Source: Auanema rhodensis (lineage: Eukaryota; Nematoda; Chromadorea; Rhabditida; Rhabditidae). Taken from it: a stretch of 64,000 nt of DNA. Shown in pieces: positions 1 through 13,000 of the stretch; the first letter of the stretch is position 1, and every line of letters starts with the position of its first letter. Under the pieces are notes generated by a model that searched no databases, had not been told where the DNA came from, and was given only the letters and a program-made list of their open reading frames with translations. The translations under genes and the position numbers were made by a program. The DNA is taken from NCBI GenBank assembly GCA_964057225.1, contig OZ059894.1, forward strand, positions 13,774,131-13,838,130, given 5' to 3'.

Positions 1-598
1 ATTGTTGCTACCAACAAAGTTGCTAGGGGAGCTGACCTGCCTTTTGTTGCTCACGTATGTTGAACCATGTTCTACTTTCTTTTATTTCCATTTTAGGTTA
101 TTATTTTTGATATGGATCCTGATTTTTCTGTTTATGAGCACAGGTTTGTTTGTAACTTTGTTTTTAAAAAATAGAAATATTTAAATTAGAATTGGACGTA
201 CAGGCAGAGCTGGTCACAAAGGAACATCTACTATACTTTTTGATACTACACAAGATTTTAAGTTGACACCTCAGATATATGAAGTTGGATTAGTTTTTAA
301 AAATTGATATAATTATTTATCACTATTAGTTTTTTCTTGAACATGGTCAAATGATTCCAAGCTGGCTCCAATGCAGTGCATTTGAAACATTAAGACAAGC
401 TAAAAGGTATGCTAATCTTTGATGATGTTGTATTAATATTTATTTGTTTTCAGCTTTTATCAAACCGACTTGTAAGTTACTTTATTCACTTAATAAATAA
501 TAACTTTGATACATTGACTTTGTAGCGGAGATGATACTGAACTTCAAGATGACGATGACGATGATGATTATGGTGTATGCGAATATATACAAGAATAA
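1..598 (+). CDS. DEAD-box RNA helicase, 3' end only (DDX3/Vasa group)
   Basis: C-terminal fragment of an ATP-dependent RNA helicase, open at the left edge. Exons 1-54, 97-143, 190-283, 330-406, 454-471 and 526-598 join in frame through 42-56 bp introns. The first exon holds helicase motif V (VATNKVARGADLP) and exons 2-3 hold motif VI (EHRIGRTGRAGHKG), both of the RecA-like domain 2. After that comes a stretch of the type IPSWL, which resembles the VPxWL segment after the core in DDX3/Vasa proteins. The tail is very acidic, with seven Asp in a row, and ends GVCEYIQE. The helicase call is firm and the DDX3/Vasa subgroup is an inference from the post-core segment. The stop codon TAA lies inside an AATAAA (594-599), so the 3' UTR is probably very short. 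Motifs I-IV lie outside the window. Confidence 0.85.
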
Positions 599-3500
599 AA
601 TAGCACTTTCAATCTTTTTCCCAAATTTCAAGCCAGGAATGTATCATATACATTATAAGTTTCCAAATCTTGCCGTTATTTCAACCCTTTCGTCTATGCA
701 ATGACAGTGAAGGTCAGATGGACATGCATGAGACACAAGAAACAAACGAGATTTGTGGTTTATATCAATGGCTGTTGCTTTTTTGACAACTTGAACCAGA
801 TGGTTTCCTATGTAGCCTTAAAGGATTAACACCTATGATTGACAAAAATGTATTTATCTGGTTTTTGTGGGAAAATTGTTTCAGTGATTTGTATGTAAGT
901 CCAATATTTTTTTTGCGATTTTTCCTTAAAATAGAAAAATATAAATAATAATTATTTAGTCATTATTTTTGCGTCAGAATAAAAAATTTTTTTTTCAATA
1001 TGAACGCAACCACTTTGTTATGTATTTTTTATTAAAAATAAACTTTTACTGAATAATATATTAGTTTATTATTATCTTTCTAAGATTCTGACATTATGAA
1101 GTTATTTTAGTAAAGCTCGTAATCGTAGTTCCAAATACAGTTTGAAGAGCCCTGAAACAGAGGGACGCGTTGACGTCATCAATTTCTTCTCAAAGACAAC
1201 TTTCTCTAATGAAAATATGCATATTGGGACATAGAAGCTCCGCAGCAGCATAGTCAAACATGGAATCGTGAGCTGTACGGCTAAGGTTCTGCTGAAGAAG
1301 ATGACGACAGAGAAGACGATGAGAGACAGTAAATGAGAGATAGATGGTAGTCTGATGAAGAAGGAGAATTTATATGCACACTTCTCTCTCCTTTTGACTA
1401 TCGTTATACCATTTAGCTTCCATAGACTGTTGGGTCGCGCGCCTACTCATAAGGTTGTAGAAGCTAACGCAATGTTTGATGAAGATGAAGACGGTTGAAT
1501 CAAGTAAGTGAAGCTTCTTTCTCTCCTCTCATTCATTTATACTTTCTATATCTTCTCCTTCTTTGTCCTATTCAACGTCAATCTCTAAGTTTACACACTG
1601 TCTAGCCGTGCTTCACCAACCAATTCTCCGTTATGCAATTTGCATGTCCTTGTGAGCATCAGAAGTCGCTGAAGAGACAGTCGAATACGGACAAGACTCT
1701 CTTGCTCTAAACAGAGTGTATTGTTGCAACTACCTAATATTGAATTCGAATGCTTTTAGCTCAGTATTATCATGCACCCCAGTTTGATCGTTCCCCAAAC
1801 CATCCTTGTTCTTTATTTTGTTTTGATTTAATGTTTCTCTTTCTAAAAGATCCATTCCTATAAATGCATAACTTACAAATCATTTTGTCAATCATTCCTC
1901 ACATACGACATTCCAGATGTTTTATTGCGAACTATAAATTAAATCCAAAATGTTCATTCACACTCTTTTAGTCTTTCTATTCTTTTAAAATTTGATTATC
2001 CTTATTACGTTAAGGTTTTATTTTTTAAATTCATCATTCTTTTCATACAAATTTAAAATTTTATTAAATATTTAACTAAGATCTAAGATGTATAAGCATA
2101 TTTCTATTACAATATTTTCTTTTAAACTACAGTTTTCGCATTGTTTAATTTTTTATGGAATGATATGGCATACATTATTAGTTATGTATCTCAGGAGATG
2201 AGCTTTGGAGGAGAAACTCTTCTTTTACATTTCGTCTAAACCAATAATAATGTTTTTTTATCAGATCCTGATAAATTATAATCGTATGTTAAAGGCAAGA
2301 TACAACATAACAATAGTTGTTACGATGCCTAACCCTTAGAATTTAAGTAGTGACCAGAGATTCAGGAAGACAAAGAGAAATGGAGTGATAAATACGTATA
2401 AAGCTAGAAGGAGGGAAAATATGATGTGAAAGATATGAAGACAAAATGCATTTCGTTGTACTGCGATGAACCTTTCTATCTCCAATAAAGCCTCTTATTT
2501 CCCGTATCTGTCTTCATATCTTCTTCCTCTCTCTCTTCCTTTCAATTCTCCCTCGCCCTTTTCTTCACCATATCGGCTCTCTTTCATTTTCAATCGTATG
2601 TCTATAGTCTATCTTCATCATCTTAGGGTCTTTTCTGTACCATTCTTCATCCAAGATATAAAGTATGTTGTAACAGAAATGGAAATATCGTTGTAAAGCT
2701 ACTAATACGGATGTCAGATGAGAGATGCTGATTTCTATTAATGATGAGAAAGTAGCATCACATTTTGTTTAAGGACCTCGTATTTGAACCATTTGTTCTA
2801 TTCGAAGTCCATCTTCTTTTTCTTTATTTCACTTTTTTTTCTGACTTTTGCCAAATGAATCGGAACATTTACACCGATCTAAGTATACTCTTCTCGCAAA
2901 ATTTTGTGCATCTGTAAGAAGTATATATCTCTTCTTATCTAATTATAGCTATTTACTTCCATTAAGGGCTCTTTGTCACTACAAAACATATATGAGTCTC
3001 TTTGATATTGGTGAGAGTAATACTTTACATCGAAAGATTCCCTTAAATCTTCTTTGTACTTTAAAATAGAATCTATTTGAAATTTCCTTTTTTTATTTTG
3101 AATTTCATACATAGCCTAATCAGTATAGTTAGTTGGTCATTGGCCTACTTAAGGAAATCCAAGTATATGAATCTGTAACACTATATTCATTGGAACATCT
3201 ACGAAAATCCGTCATTAGTTCAGTGTTGACGAGATGTTTTCTTTTCTTTTTCGTGTGGTTACCAATAACTACGGACTATCATCAGTCAAGAAAAAAAGTT
3301 ACATGAGAATATGAACAAGATTATTGCTAGTCATTATTTGGCTAAAAAAGAGACAATAACTCTGAGATTTGCATCGTACAGGTCTGTGACGTTCACGACC
3401 TTCTTCAGACTTTCCCTCATTCAAACTAGCTATAACTCTAGTATTTCTCGCCTGTCTCACCAGTTTTTGATTTCTGGAAGGCCATTCATATGGATGTTGG

Positions 3501-6500
3501 ATATGAGACAAAATCTTATTCCAAGATTCGTATGATTGGCATGATTTAAAGGCCAATACATGCATTTTGAGAAAATCAGATTAAAAGCTGTTTTAATAAA
3601 GGTCCCAAACTGTCCTTTTATGTAATTCCATACTGTTTAGTTTAAGGAATATAAACAACTGTATTTCTATTCCATGCTTCTTTAAACTAGCTCATCCTTC
3701 TATTCTAGATTATTGTATGAAAAAGCTAGATTTGAGCAGATACATATGTATGTTGGAGCTATACAATCACATATTTTCCCTTTTCCTGAAGAAGAACTTA
3801 TAATAAAAGGAAGGATTGTCTTTTGTAATGAATCATCTTTAATTCATCCATGACAATTATTATTTCGGATGCTTTTAAGAAAGATAGAAAGCAACATATT
3901 TTAGGTGCTATCATCAAGCTTGCTTCCCACGCTACGGCTCGTCGTTTGTTGTATCGCCTTTTACTGAATAAACTGTAATATTTACAAGAAAGATGTCTTA
4001 TCTTGGAAGGTTTCAGCACAGTTCTTACATTTTTTTTGAACATCTATCCTATCATAGTCAATTATTTCTTTTTAATTTATCATTATATATAATTGTTATA
4101 TTCTTTAATCCTGACATATAATTAATATTAAAAAAATATTTCCAAATTCGGGTTACGGTATAGATGGGACACCTCGATTTGTTTTTAGAACCTCTTTAGG
4201 ATTGTGTGGGAGATATTGCATCTTCTCTTCTTCTGGAGCAAACATTGCATAAAGAAATAGGAAAATATTTCCGGAAAAGAAAATACGGAATTGCCGGATG
4301 CCGGTTGTGTTTCCTAATTGGACCCCCTTGTCATCTTCGTCGACTGCGAAAGAAAACCCGGAATTAGAAAAAAAATTCCAAAGAAGACGGTGTCTAAATC
4401 TCTTTTCCGTCTGCTCTATTTTCTTGAGCTACTGTCCACACCAGACGACAAGCTGGAGGGTCGCCGTAGAAGCTGAAAGAAGAATAAAAGCTCACGGAGA
4501 GCCCAGTCATTGAGAGCAGAAGAGAAAGGAAAATTGATGAAGAGACAGTTTTCTTTTTGTCATGTTCCGGAATCAGCCAGCTTCTGAACTATCCGTAGAA
4601 GCAGCCTGACTTTTTGTTTGTCTAAATGGAGACTGTTGCAGGTTTGTCTTGGAATTGTCGTCGACAGTCTCTTCATTCAATCTCATCTTTCTTCTTTTGT
4701 TCATTTGTCTTTCTCTCTTAGTTTGGAAGCACTTTATACATCCCTCAATTTCTTTTCCATCTAGCAAACTTTAAATTTTCGTTCACATCATCATATCATC
4801 GGCATGAATAAGGAACTATCGTTCACCAAAGCAGGCTTTCGTCGACGTCATCCGGACTTCTGGAACGTTTTTTTCAACCATAAGCTCCACCTCATCAACA
4901 TTTTGTTTTGCAGTCCTTCCCCATAAGGCATTAGAGCTTTTGCTTTCATACAAAGACGTGGACCACTAAAAGTGATCTCACATGAATTCACATTTGCCTG
5001 TTTTGTTGAATTTTGCTTTTCTCTTATTCGTATTTTCCCAAAGAGTATAGTCAACTGTTACCGTATTCGACTTGTCTGTGTCCAAAGATTGAGAAAGTAT
5101 ATTCAAACATGAACATGGCAGTCTTTAAATCCCCTCACATACATAGTTGCCATTTCAAGCCGTCACTGCCCTTTCCCCCCACTTCAGATACAGTCCTAAC
5201 GACGATTTGTTTGAAGATCTTGATGATTTTGTTTCAATTCTGAATAGAAGCCATAAAGCCATCATCATTTGGAGCCTGAGGGATAGGAGAGTCAGCTGAA
5301 ACACTGACTCCTCCTCCTGTCTGCCTTCAGTTCTCCCTTTCCTTCAATTATCCCCCCACATTCTTTCTTTGTGAAGCGAGGAAAGACTGTCAGTTGAGAT
5401 GCCATGTTCTTATTTGCGTCTCCTGTTCTTTCTTCATCTCCGTCTCTGTCTGTCTATCATTTTCCTGCCTTTCTCTCTTATTACATCCAAAAGTAGTTGA
5501 AGTTGTGGTTACAACGATCTATGAACATTACTTCAAGCACCTTTATCTCATATCTTCTTCAGCATATTTCGTAAAGAGCCGGGAATGTACTTCGTTGTTA
5601 TGAAAATGAGTCCAACAGCATTACCTTCACCTGCGTTGTTATTTGAAAAAAAACAATCTTCATCTACCTTGAACAAGTTTTGTATTTTGAACTTTAGATA
5701 TCTGAAAGTCACGAATACACCCTTTGACAAGCATGAGATCTTACTTGTTTCCCTCAATGTTCAAATTTTTATCGGATAGAAAATCATTTACAAGAATGAT
5801 CAACCGCATCCTGCATTTGCTTGTTTAAAAATGAAATTACTCACTAACTCATTTGTACATTCAACACACATACGGTTCGCTCTAAAAGTTGATAAAGCGT
5901 TCAATCTTTGACTTATTTAATACATAATGAAACAAATTCAATATATTATATTTATATTTATAGTTATTATATTGAAATATAATATAAGATATGTAAACGT
6001 TTCTTGTGTATTATTTGACCTCATTTCTTTTCTCATTTTATTCTTTTTCAAAAGATAAAGAGAGACTGTTTCTTTTACATTGAATTAACCTCAAAAGGAA
6101 GCGCATAGCCTTTTAAGACTAATGATACTATGTTAAGAAGCAACAGACACCTATGCTCTAACTTTGTTCATCAGCAGCAGCTCCGAACAGTTGTTCCAAC
6201 AGACGCCCTCAAATACACCCTCCTTCTTCTTTTATTCTCTGTCGGTTAAAGGTGTAAAGAATGCGAAGGCCCTATATGACCTGGTCATTAGAGCCAACAG
6301 ATTCCTTTCCTTTAGCTGTATATACCCCTCTCCGCCCTTTTATTCCAAAAAAGAAAAGCCGGACAATCCTTATGAACAAGCAGCCGGAAATTTGCTTCGT
6401 TTCGTCTCATTAGTCTCCGTACACGGTTTCGTTATCTGAAAATCCGTTTTTCGTATTGTTTATCGAGACCTAATCTCGCTGTATCAGAGCTTCAGGGCAT

Positions 6501-8752
6501 CGAAATCTTGATTTCAAGTTTTTTCTTTTCATTAATCATCATTATTATCCCTCTTTTTGGTTCTTATATTATATTTTATTTTCCAACAACTTTTAATCGT
6601 TTTCACAAATTTAATGAGATATATTCATAGAGTATGCATATTTGGTTCATTTGAATCACCTCACTCTTATTTTAACAAATATTCATTGTATAAGGTCATC
6701 AACTTCAACAATTCGTGGGATTTTTTACACTCAACGGTCTCGTCATCGAAGTTGAGTCAGTTTGTTGCAGTCAGATGTTAGTTAGCGTTTTGGACAATTG
6801 CTATTTCAGTCCGACCATCCTATCTCCTTTATCAACTCATCTTGTCCTCTGTTTGATCATCAAATTTGTTGAAACTTATTCCAAACATCACTCGTTCACT
6901 CTATACCATCACGATACTTTGATCTTTTCCATCCTTTTTCCTCATTTCGTCAACATTTTCGTCATGAGCTTCAGTCTTTCATTTATTGAAAAAGGTCCGG
7001 ATTCTCCTTGTTCGAATCACTAAAGCAAAAGAAGAAATGACGATGACGACTATGATGACAACGGTGACGACGACGGAGGATAAGTGGAAAGAGGATACAT
7101 GCAAACCGTTATGCCATTCCCGCCTACAGATATAAATATATTTTTAAACAATTGCTTATATCCCTCTCTTTGTTTCATATTCTCTCTATATATCTTTCTC
7201 TTTCTTTTTAAATTCTTATTCTGTCTCATCCATTTCTGAATGGAAAAACAGAAGAAGCATCAGAGGTGTAAAAGAGAATAAAAGTGAAGGAGTGTTCCAG
7301 GTTGTCATACGAAACCTTTTGCTTCAAATTCAAGAAAAGCTTGCAATAGTAAAACAGCATAACTGATTGAGAAGTACAACACTATATTCTATTTCTATCT
7401 TCTTTCATGTCATGTGGTTGATCTAACTGGATCAGCTTCTCTACCTTATTTCATCATTTCAACAAGATAAAGCCAGGAGTATCGGTCAATACTTTGAGGT
7501 ATATGATGCTCATTTAATTAATCAATGAGTTAGTTTTTTCAATCTATAACCGTTATTTTACATTCTTTGTTGGTAAACAACAAACTAATTCTTACGCTAA
7601 ATCGGGTGGGACAATACTTTTAAGTTTACTATCATTCAGGCAAATAGGTTTTTTCTTTCTCTTATTTTCTTTTAAGATAACATATACATACATCAATTCT
7701 AGAGATTATTCTTTCAAAATTCCCATGAATTCACTCTATATGTACAGTATTTCTGAATATGTCTAGTGTCCTCATCCGGAACTCGTTCATGGTTTGCGCT
7801 GCCTCGCCTCTATTATGTCCCGCCCCCATGTGACAACCGTATCCCCCATATTCCTTCCCATCCTTTCCAGTCCGGCTTAACGTCTTTCCACAGACTAAAA
7901 ATCTTTCTTTTTCATTTGTCCCCGTTTGTCATTTTCTTTTTCTCTCTCGAAGCTTTACTTAGTCTTTCCTTCTCTCTCCTACTCTATTTCTCTTACATTT
8001 TACATTCTATTCCTTTTCGTAACATATCGTTTATCTAACCACGATGGCAGCAGAAAAAGCAAAAAAAGCTTAACGCACACGAGACGGGTGCTGTTTCTGT
8101 CTGTATGTGTGTGTACGTTCATCATCTATATTCCAATTCTTCTCCACCCACTCGTTCCATTTCCCTGGTCTCTCGTAAGTCTTGTTTTATTTGGTTTTTT
8201 TTCATTTTTACTCTACTTTTAAAGTAAATTATATGTTCATTCTTTTATCATATTATATTATTTTAATTAAAATATTTAATTGGAAGCAATAAGAGATCTT
8301 TACAAACAACAAAGCATGTGAGAGTAAGGTGTTCAAAGTTGTTTGTATTGCTATCAAGATTCTTTTTTTTCTTTGCAAGCTTATAGCACAGAAATATATT
8401 TTTTAAAACTTCAGTTTGGAAAGTTGCAAGGCTAGAAGCAGTAGCACAATAATATTTTTCCAGCTTTCAACTAGGTTTAAGTATTTCTCTTCTTAGATAT
8501 TAAATGTTCTTACTTAACGTTTAAGCTTAATCAACTGATATACTATATAACTTTGCTATGTAAAGCTTTTTCCAAACCAAATACTGTAATCTTATAGGAA
8601 GTTTTCTTCCATAGTTTCAACTGAATTCTTCACTTCACTTTTGCTTTTCTCCTCTTCTGAGACTCTTTATATTTACATTGCCGCCATCTTTACTGTTTAA
8701 CTATATTCAACAGTTACCATATATTTTACTCATATTTCTTATGGCTTTAAAG

Positions 8753-8762
8753 CCATTTATGG
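8753..8762. promoter_or_regulatory. CArG box, distal (SRF binding site candidate)
   Basis: CCATTTATGG matches the serum-response-element core CC(A/T)6GG exactly. It lies 1.24 kb upstream of the SRF start codon and overlaps the right arm of a 16-bp perfect palindrome (8741-8756). Function is inferred. Confidence 0.5.
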
Positions 8763-9674
8763 AGTCGTAAAACTGCCAAATAAATGATACTATACCGCTC
8801 TTAGTATCGAAATATCTGGTGAAAGCTCTAAAAGTATCAACTTTTTAATATCAAACTTATTAAAAAAAATAAAATGTATAAATCCTTGCATTATAAATGA
8901 ATATAGTTTGCTTAAAAAAAATATGACCTTTTATTACAAAAATCTGTGAATTTGAAACGCAGCCAATTCCTTTTCTATGCCGACAACAGCTATATGGGTG
9001 GTCGAGACTTAGGCGCTTATTTTGAAAGTAAAGTTTTAATCATATGCTAATGAAGTTGGTCTATTTCTCAACCAAGTTTGAGCTATCGCATTTATGGATT
9101 GAATTTCTATCACTATGTTGTTTTACAATTATTATGTCGAAACTAATAAACAATGTTTATTAGAATGATTTTAAAAAACATTTCCTTCTATGTAATATTG
9201 TTTTGTCTATATTTAAACCTTTTTCCCATCTTAATATCATAATGTGTTAAGTTGCAATGTAATAATTCTCAGTATTCACATACATATTCTTCTCATTTTG
9301 CTTTGTTTTCTTCCGCCGCCAAAAACTCCTCTCAGTACATCTTCAACGATGACGATTCGTTCTCATCCTACCGTATCCCTCTTATGGCACATGTCTTTCC
9401 CGTCTTTGTTTGTCATATAGAGCTGCTAGATGCTGGCTGGCTGGCTTGCTGGCTGTTGCTGCCGGAGGAGCACTGCGACGGAGGTGGTGACTGCTGGCAG
9501 CCGACTGGGACAGGTCCTCTCTTTCATTCACATTTTCTCTATTGTCTCTCTTTCTCTGCATCTCTTCTTCTCCTCAACACTGACTTAGTCTTCCGTTCCT
9601 TTCCTCATATCATGTCACTTTCTCTTTTCTTGCTAACTTAAGTACCGATAGTAAGCTTAGATCCATACCGTATT

Positions 9675-9684
9675 CCTTATATGG
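9675..9684. promoter_or_regulatory. CArG box, proximal (SRF binding site candidate)
   Basis: CCTTATATGG is a perfect CC(A/T)6GG element 322 bp before the SRF start codon. Its left half overlaps a 13-nt word (TACCGTATTCCTT, 9666-9678) that recurs at 11001-11013. SRF genes of other animals are known to be autoregulated through CArG boxes, so the position fits. Binding here is inferred. Confidence 0.6.
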
Positions 9685-10005
9685 CATTTCATGCTATTTT
9701 TAGTTCATACTAGGAAAACTCATAACAATTATCTAGAATAAATATTATTTTTCCACCGTAGTAGTGATAGAATGGATGTATTCACATGCCATCGATTCAT
9801 CATATTCATGTGGACTGTTGAAATTTCTTTTTGATTCTAGAAGTATTTCGTTTATTATTATTTTTATATAAATCTTCGTAAGTGATATTCCTTGTTTCTT
9901 ACTTTGATGTTTCTTCTGAAGTTATCTTATTTTCTTTTTTTGGTGGTTCTTCTTTATATTCCATGATATTTAAAGATTTCTTTATATAATTTAATTTTTA
10001 TTAGG

Positions 10006-13000
10006 ATGTCTGAGACTACTCCAAACATTGACCTTGCTCAACTTATGCAGCAACTGCAAGGTGAATCAGGACATTCTCTGTCCGAATCACCATCAAGTTT
10101 AAGATTGCTTCCTAATGGAAAAAAAACTAAGGGTTTGTCATTTTTCTCATATTTAAGAAAATTCGTTTCTTTGCTTCAGGACGTGTTAAGATAAAAATGG
10201 AATACATTGGAAACAAATTACGCAGATACACAACTTTCAGCAAAAGAAAAACGGGTATAATGAAAAAAGTAAGTTATCCTAAATTTTGATCATTATTACA
10301 AGTTTCAACTTTAGGCTTATGAGCTTTCAACTTTAACAGGAACTCAGGTTATGCTTCTAGTCGCGTCCGAAACAGGTCATGTATACACTTTCGCAACTAA
10401 AAAACTACAACCAATGATCTCATCTGATGCCGGGAAAGCTCTCATTCAGTCATGTCTGAATGCTCCAGGAGGTATCATATAAATGCTTTTTATTTCAACA
10501 TACACAGAGAAGAGTTAAAAATTAGAACGAAGAGTTATTAAAGGCTTGCTGCTGTTCCTTTTTTTCTTTCGTTTCCGCGAAAAGAGAGGAGAAAGGAGAA
10601 GAAGAGATAGAGATGGGAGTATATTATTTGTCTTGGCTTCCGAGGAAAAGAACCGCTTTTTTGGATTCTTAACGTTGATTCTTCCGCTTCCGATATATTG
10701 ATTTAAATTTCATGGGGTACAATCAAAAAATGTATGATAGAAACTGATAATAAAGAATAATAAAGAATAAGATATAAAAATAGATGGATAATAAAAATAA
10801 TTTCTTTTCAGAGGAAACAGATTTACAACCATCCAGAACAGAATTCACTTTCGAAACAGGATCTACACCTAATAACTCAAGAAAACGTAAAATTACTGAA
10901 ACCCCGGATCCCACTGCTGTAAGTTTTCATTTACTTTGATTTTGTGTGAAATGTTTGATTCATTCTTCTTTTCTACCAAGTATTTACTTATGCATTGGGT
11001 TACCGTATTCCTTTTTCGTGCATGCGCATTAAGCTCCGCCCACTTCCATGATCCATATTGGCTGAGGCATGGGCGGACCAATGCAAGACGCCAGGCAGCT
11101 ACCGTATGTGGCACAACAGCTGGCTTGGAATGAAAATTATTTCGCATACGCGTTGAATGAGTTTCGGATTGGTCTTAGAACTTATTTTCCAATAATTCTG
11201 ATAGAACCATATAATCCAATTAATATCTTTGGGAATGATGTTTTCGGGAGATACGAGAAGAGCCATAAAATATTTCTTTTGAGGCATCTGCTTAAAGTTA
11301 CTGCTGTTACCATTACTATTTTTACCTCTTCTGTTGCTGTTGTGTATCTATTTGTTATTCGGTAGAGATGACATAAGAATCGATCAATATCTTATTCCAT
11401 TGTTCGAAAAAAAGGATTCGGCCATTGAAGCAAACTACCATAGTCAGAAGACGAGGAATGCCCATTTGGCAATCGTTCTTTATGGGATATCTCTTCCTCC
11501 ACTTCAATTTTAGTATGTTTCTCTGGAGGGAAGCTGGGAGAAAATTTCGGATAAGTCTACCAGATGTTGGAGCCTATTTCGTCTTCAGAGGTACCAGATG
11601 TGGCTCTGATCCGAAAAGGGTGCTCAATTTCCGCTTCATCATTCCACTACTTTACTTAGTTTACAATCACTAAGGATTCTTCTAATATTAAGACTCTTAA
11701 CATTGCTTTCTTTTATACTCATGGGGAAATTGCTGAAGGGAAAGAGGAGGGAAATGAAGTTTGGAATTCAGACATTCCAATGAGTGATTAGATGGAGAAA
11801 GAAGGTAAGTCATTGAGATGGCTGTGCTTTCTCTGCATTCAATGTTTGCCGTAAAGGACGAAACAGTTGGCTTCCTGGATGGATGTCTTGAATGTCTGTT
11901 GTCTCTTCCACATATCATATATTGTGGTCGTTTAGCTCAAGCCTAATCTGTTTTGCACACCGGAGATGCCCGAACAGGCGCCACAAGAGCTGAGGATGAG
12001 CGCTAAGTTTTCGGAAATTGTTCGCATGGTTGAGACCTAGAGAGAAAACATCACATGTGCTTTCGTTGCCTTGTTTTTATCAGAGCCATTATTTTGGGGA
12101 AACGAAGTCGTTGATGCAATCGTAGGATAAGTATCAGCAAAAATTTGTTCATGTTGGTTCATGTTCACGTCGCCTTTTATTTTTCTCAAAAATGAGGACA
12201 GGGGGTGAGCGGACTGAACAGGCTGTTAAGCGTTCGAAGACGAACAAGACTTCAGATGCTAGTAATAAGTTGTTACTTGCCTTTGATCTGAACTCGTATC
12301 CACGAGGGATGTTTCATAAAATGTGAGACAAATCTCATCGTTGTACTAAGAAGGACTGTGGCGGAAATGTCGGAAATGGACTTCCAGCAGTTAATAGTGA
12401 CCATGTGTTGTCGCATCTGTTTGTGACACAAATGTTTAAATTCATCTGTATAGATGGTTCCGGATATACTTCTTCATCTTCTTCTTTTGCCTCTTCTTCA
12501 TATCCTGACTCTCCCGAAAAAGGCTCAGTGTAATGCTATGAGAGAAGATTCTTGGTCTCCGCTGCTCATAAGATAGGAAAAGGAAGATAGAAAAGCGAAA
12601 GGATATAAAATAAAGAAATGAGCCAGTGCAGAGCAGCAAATTCATCTTCTCTATTCTGTTTTTACTTTCTTAAACATTATTCGGGAAACATATGGAAGTA
12701 ATGATACCTAAAGTAGTCGAATTGGGCTTGGTTCTGTGAAACATGTGTTTGAGTATAACTTGCACAATCAAGTACTTCTTGAAATTTCTTTACTGAAAGC
12801 TTATATTGCTATTCGGATAAGAAGCTTCTTCTACTCCACACATACACATACACATACACACATTTCACCAACTTGACTACTCAAGCTGTCAGTGTTTCTC
12901 TCAGAGTTTTCGGAAGAATTGAGTGATAGTGGTTCTGGTTTGTTTTCGCTTCCCTTCAATTGGAATTGATTGGCGATGAACTTGCTTCATTGCTGTCTTC

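Larger units (their letters stand above)
599..10005. other. Gene-free stretch upstream of SRF
   Basis: No coding exon chain could be supported on either strand. Open frames here are short and have no recognisable motif or conserved-looking splice pattern. Local features are a palindromic CRE-type TGACGTCA at 1171-1178, a GATGAC-type low-complexity run near 7036-7080, and a more GC-rich patch near 9415-9520 that could be a 5' UTR exon. The last 1.3 kb carries two CArG boxes (listed separately). Because the SRF start codon follows a splice-acceptor-like TTTTTATTAG directly, upstream 5' UTR exons of SRF may be hidden here. Confidence 0.5.

Noticed and set aside
4298-4513. 71-codon plus-strand open frame in a GC-richer patch
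   Set aside because: No family resemblance, no splice partners and no neighbouring exon.
9252-9641. 129-codon plus-strand open frame upstream of SRF
   Set aside because: No recognisable motif. It does not begin at a convincing ATG and no in-phase exon follows. The GC-richer part might be 5' UTR, but coding is not supported.
11053-11061. CCATATTGG as a CArG box in SRF intron 4
   Set aside because: Only five A/T bases lie between CC and GG; a CArG box needs six. Its reverse strand is kept instead as a CCAAT box.
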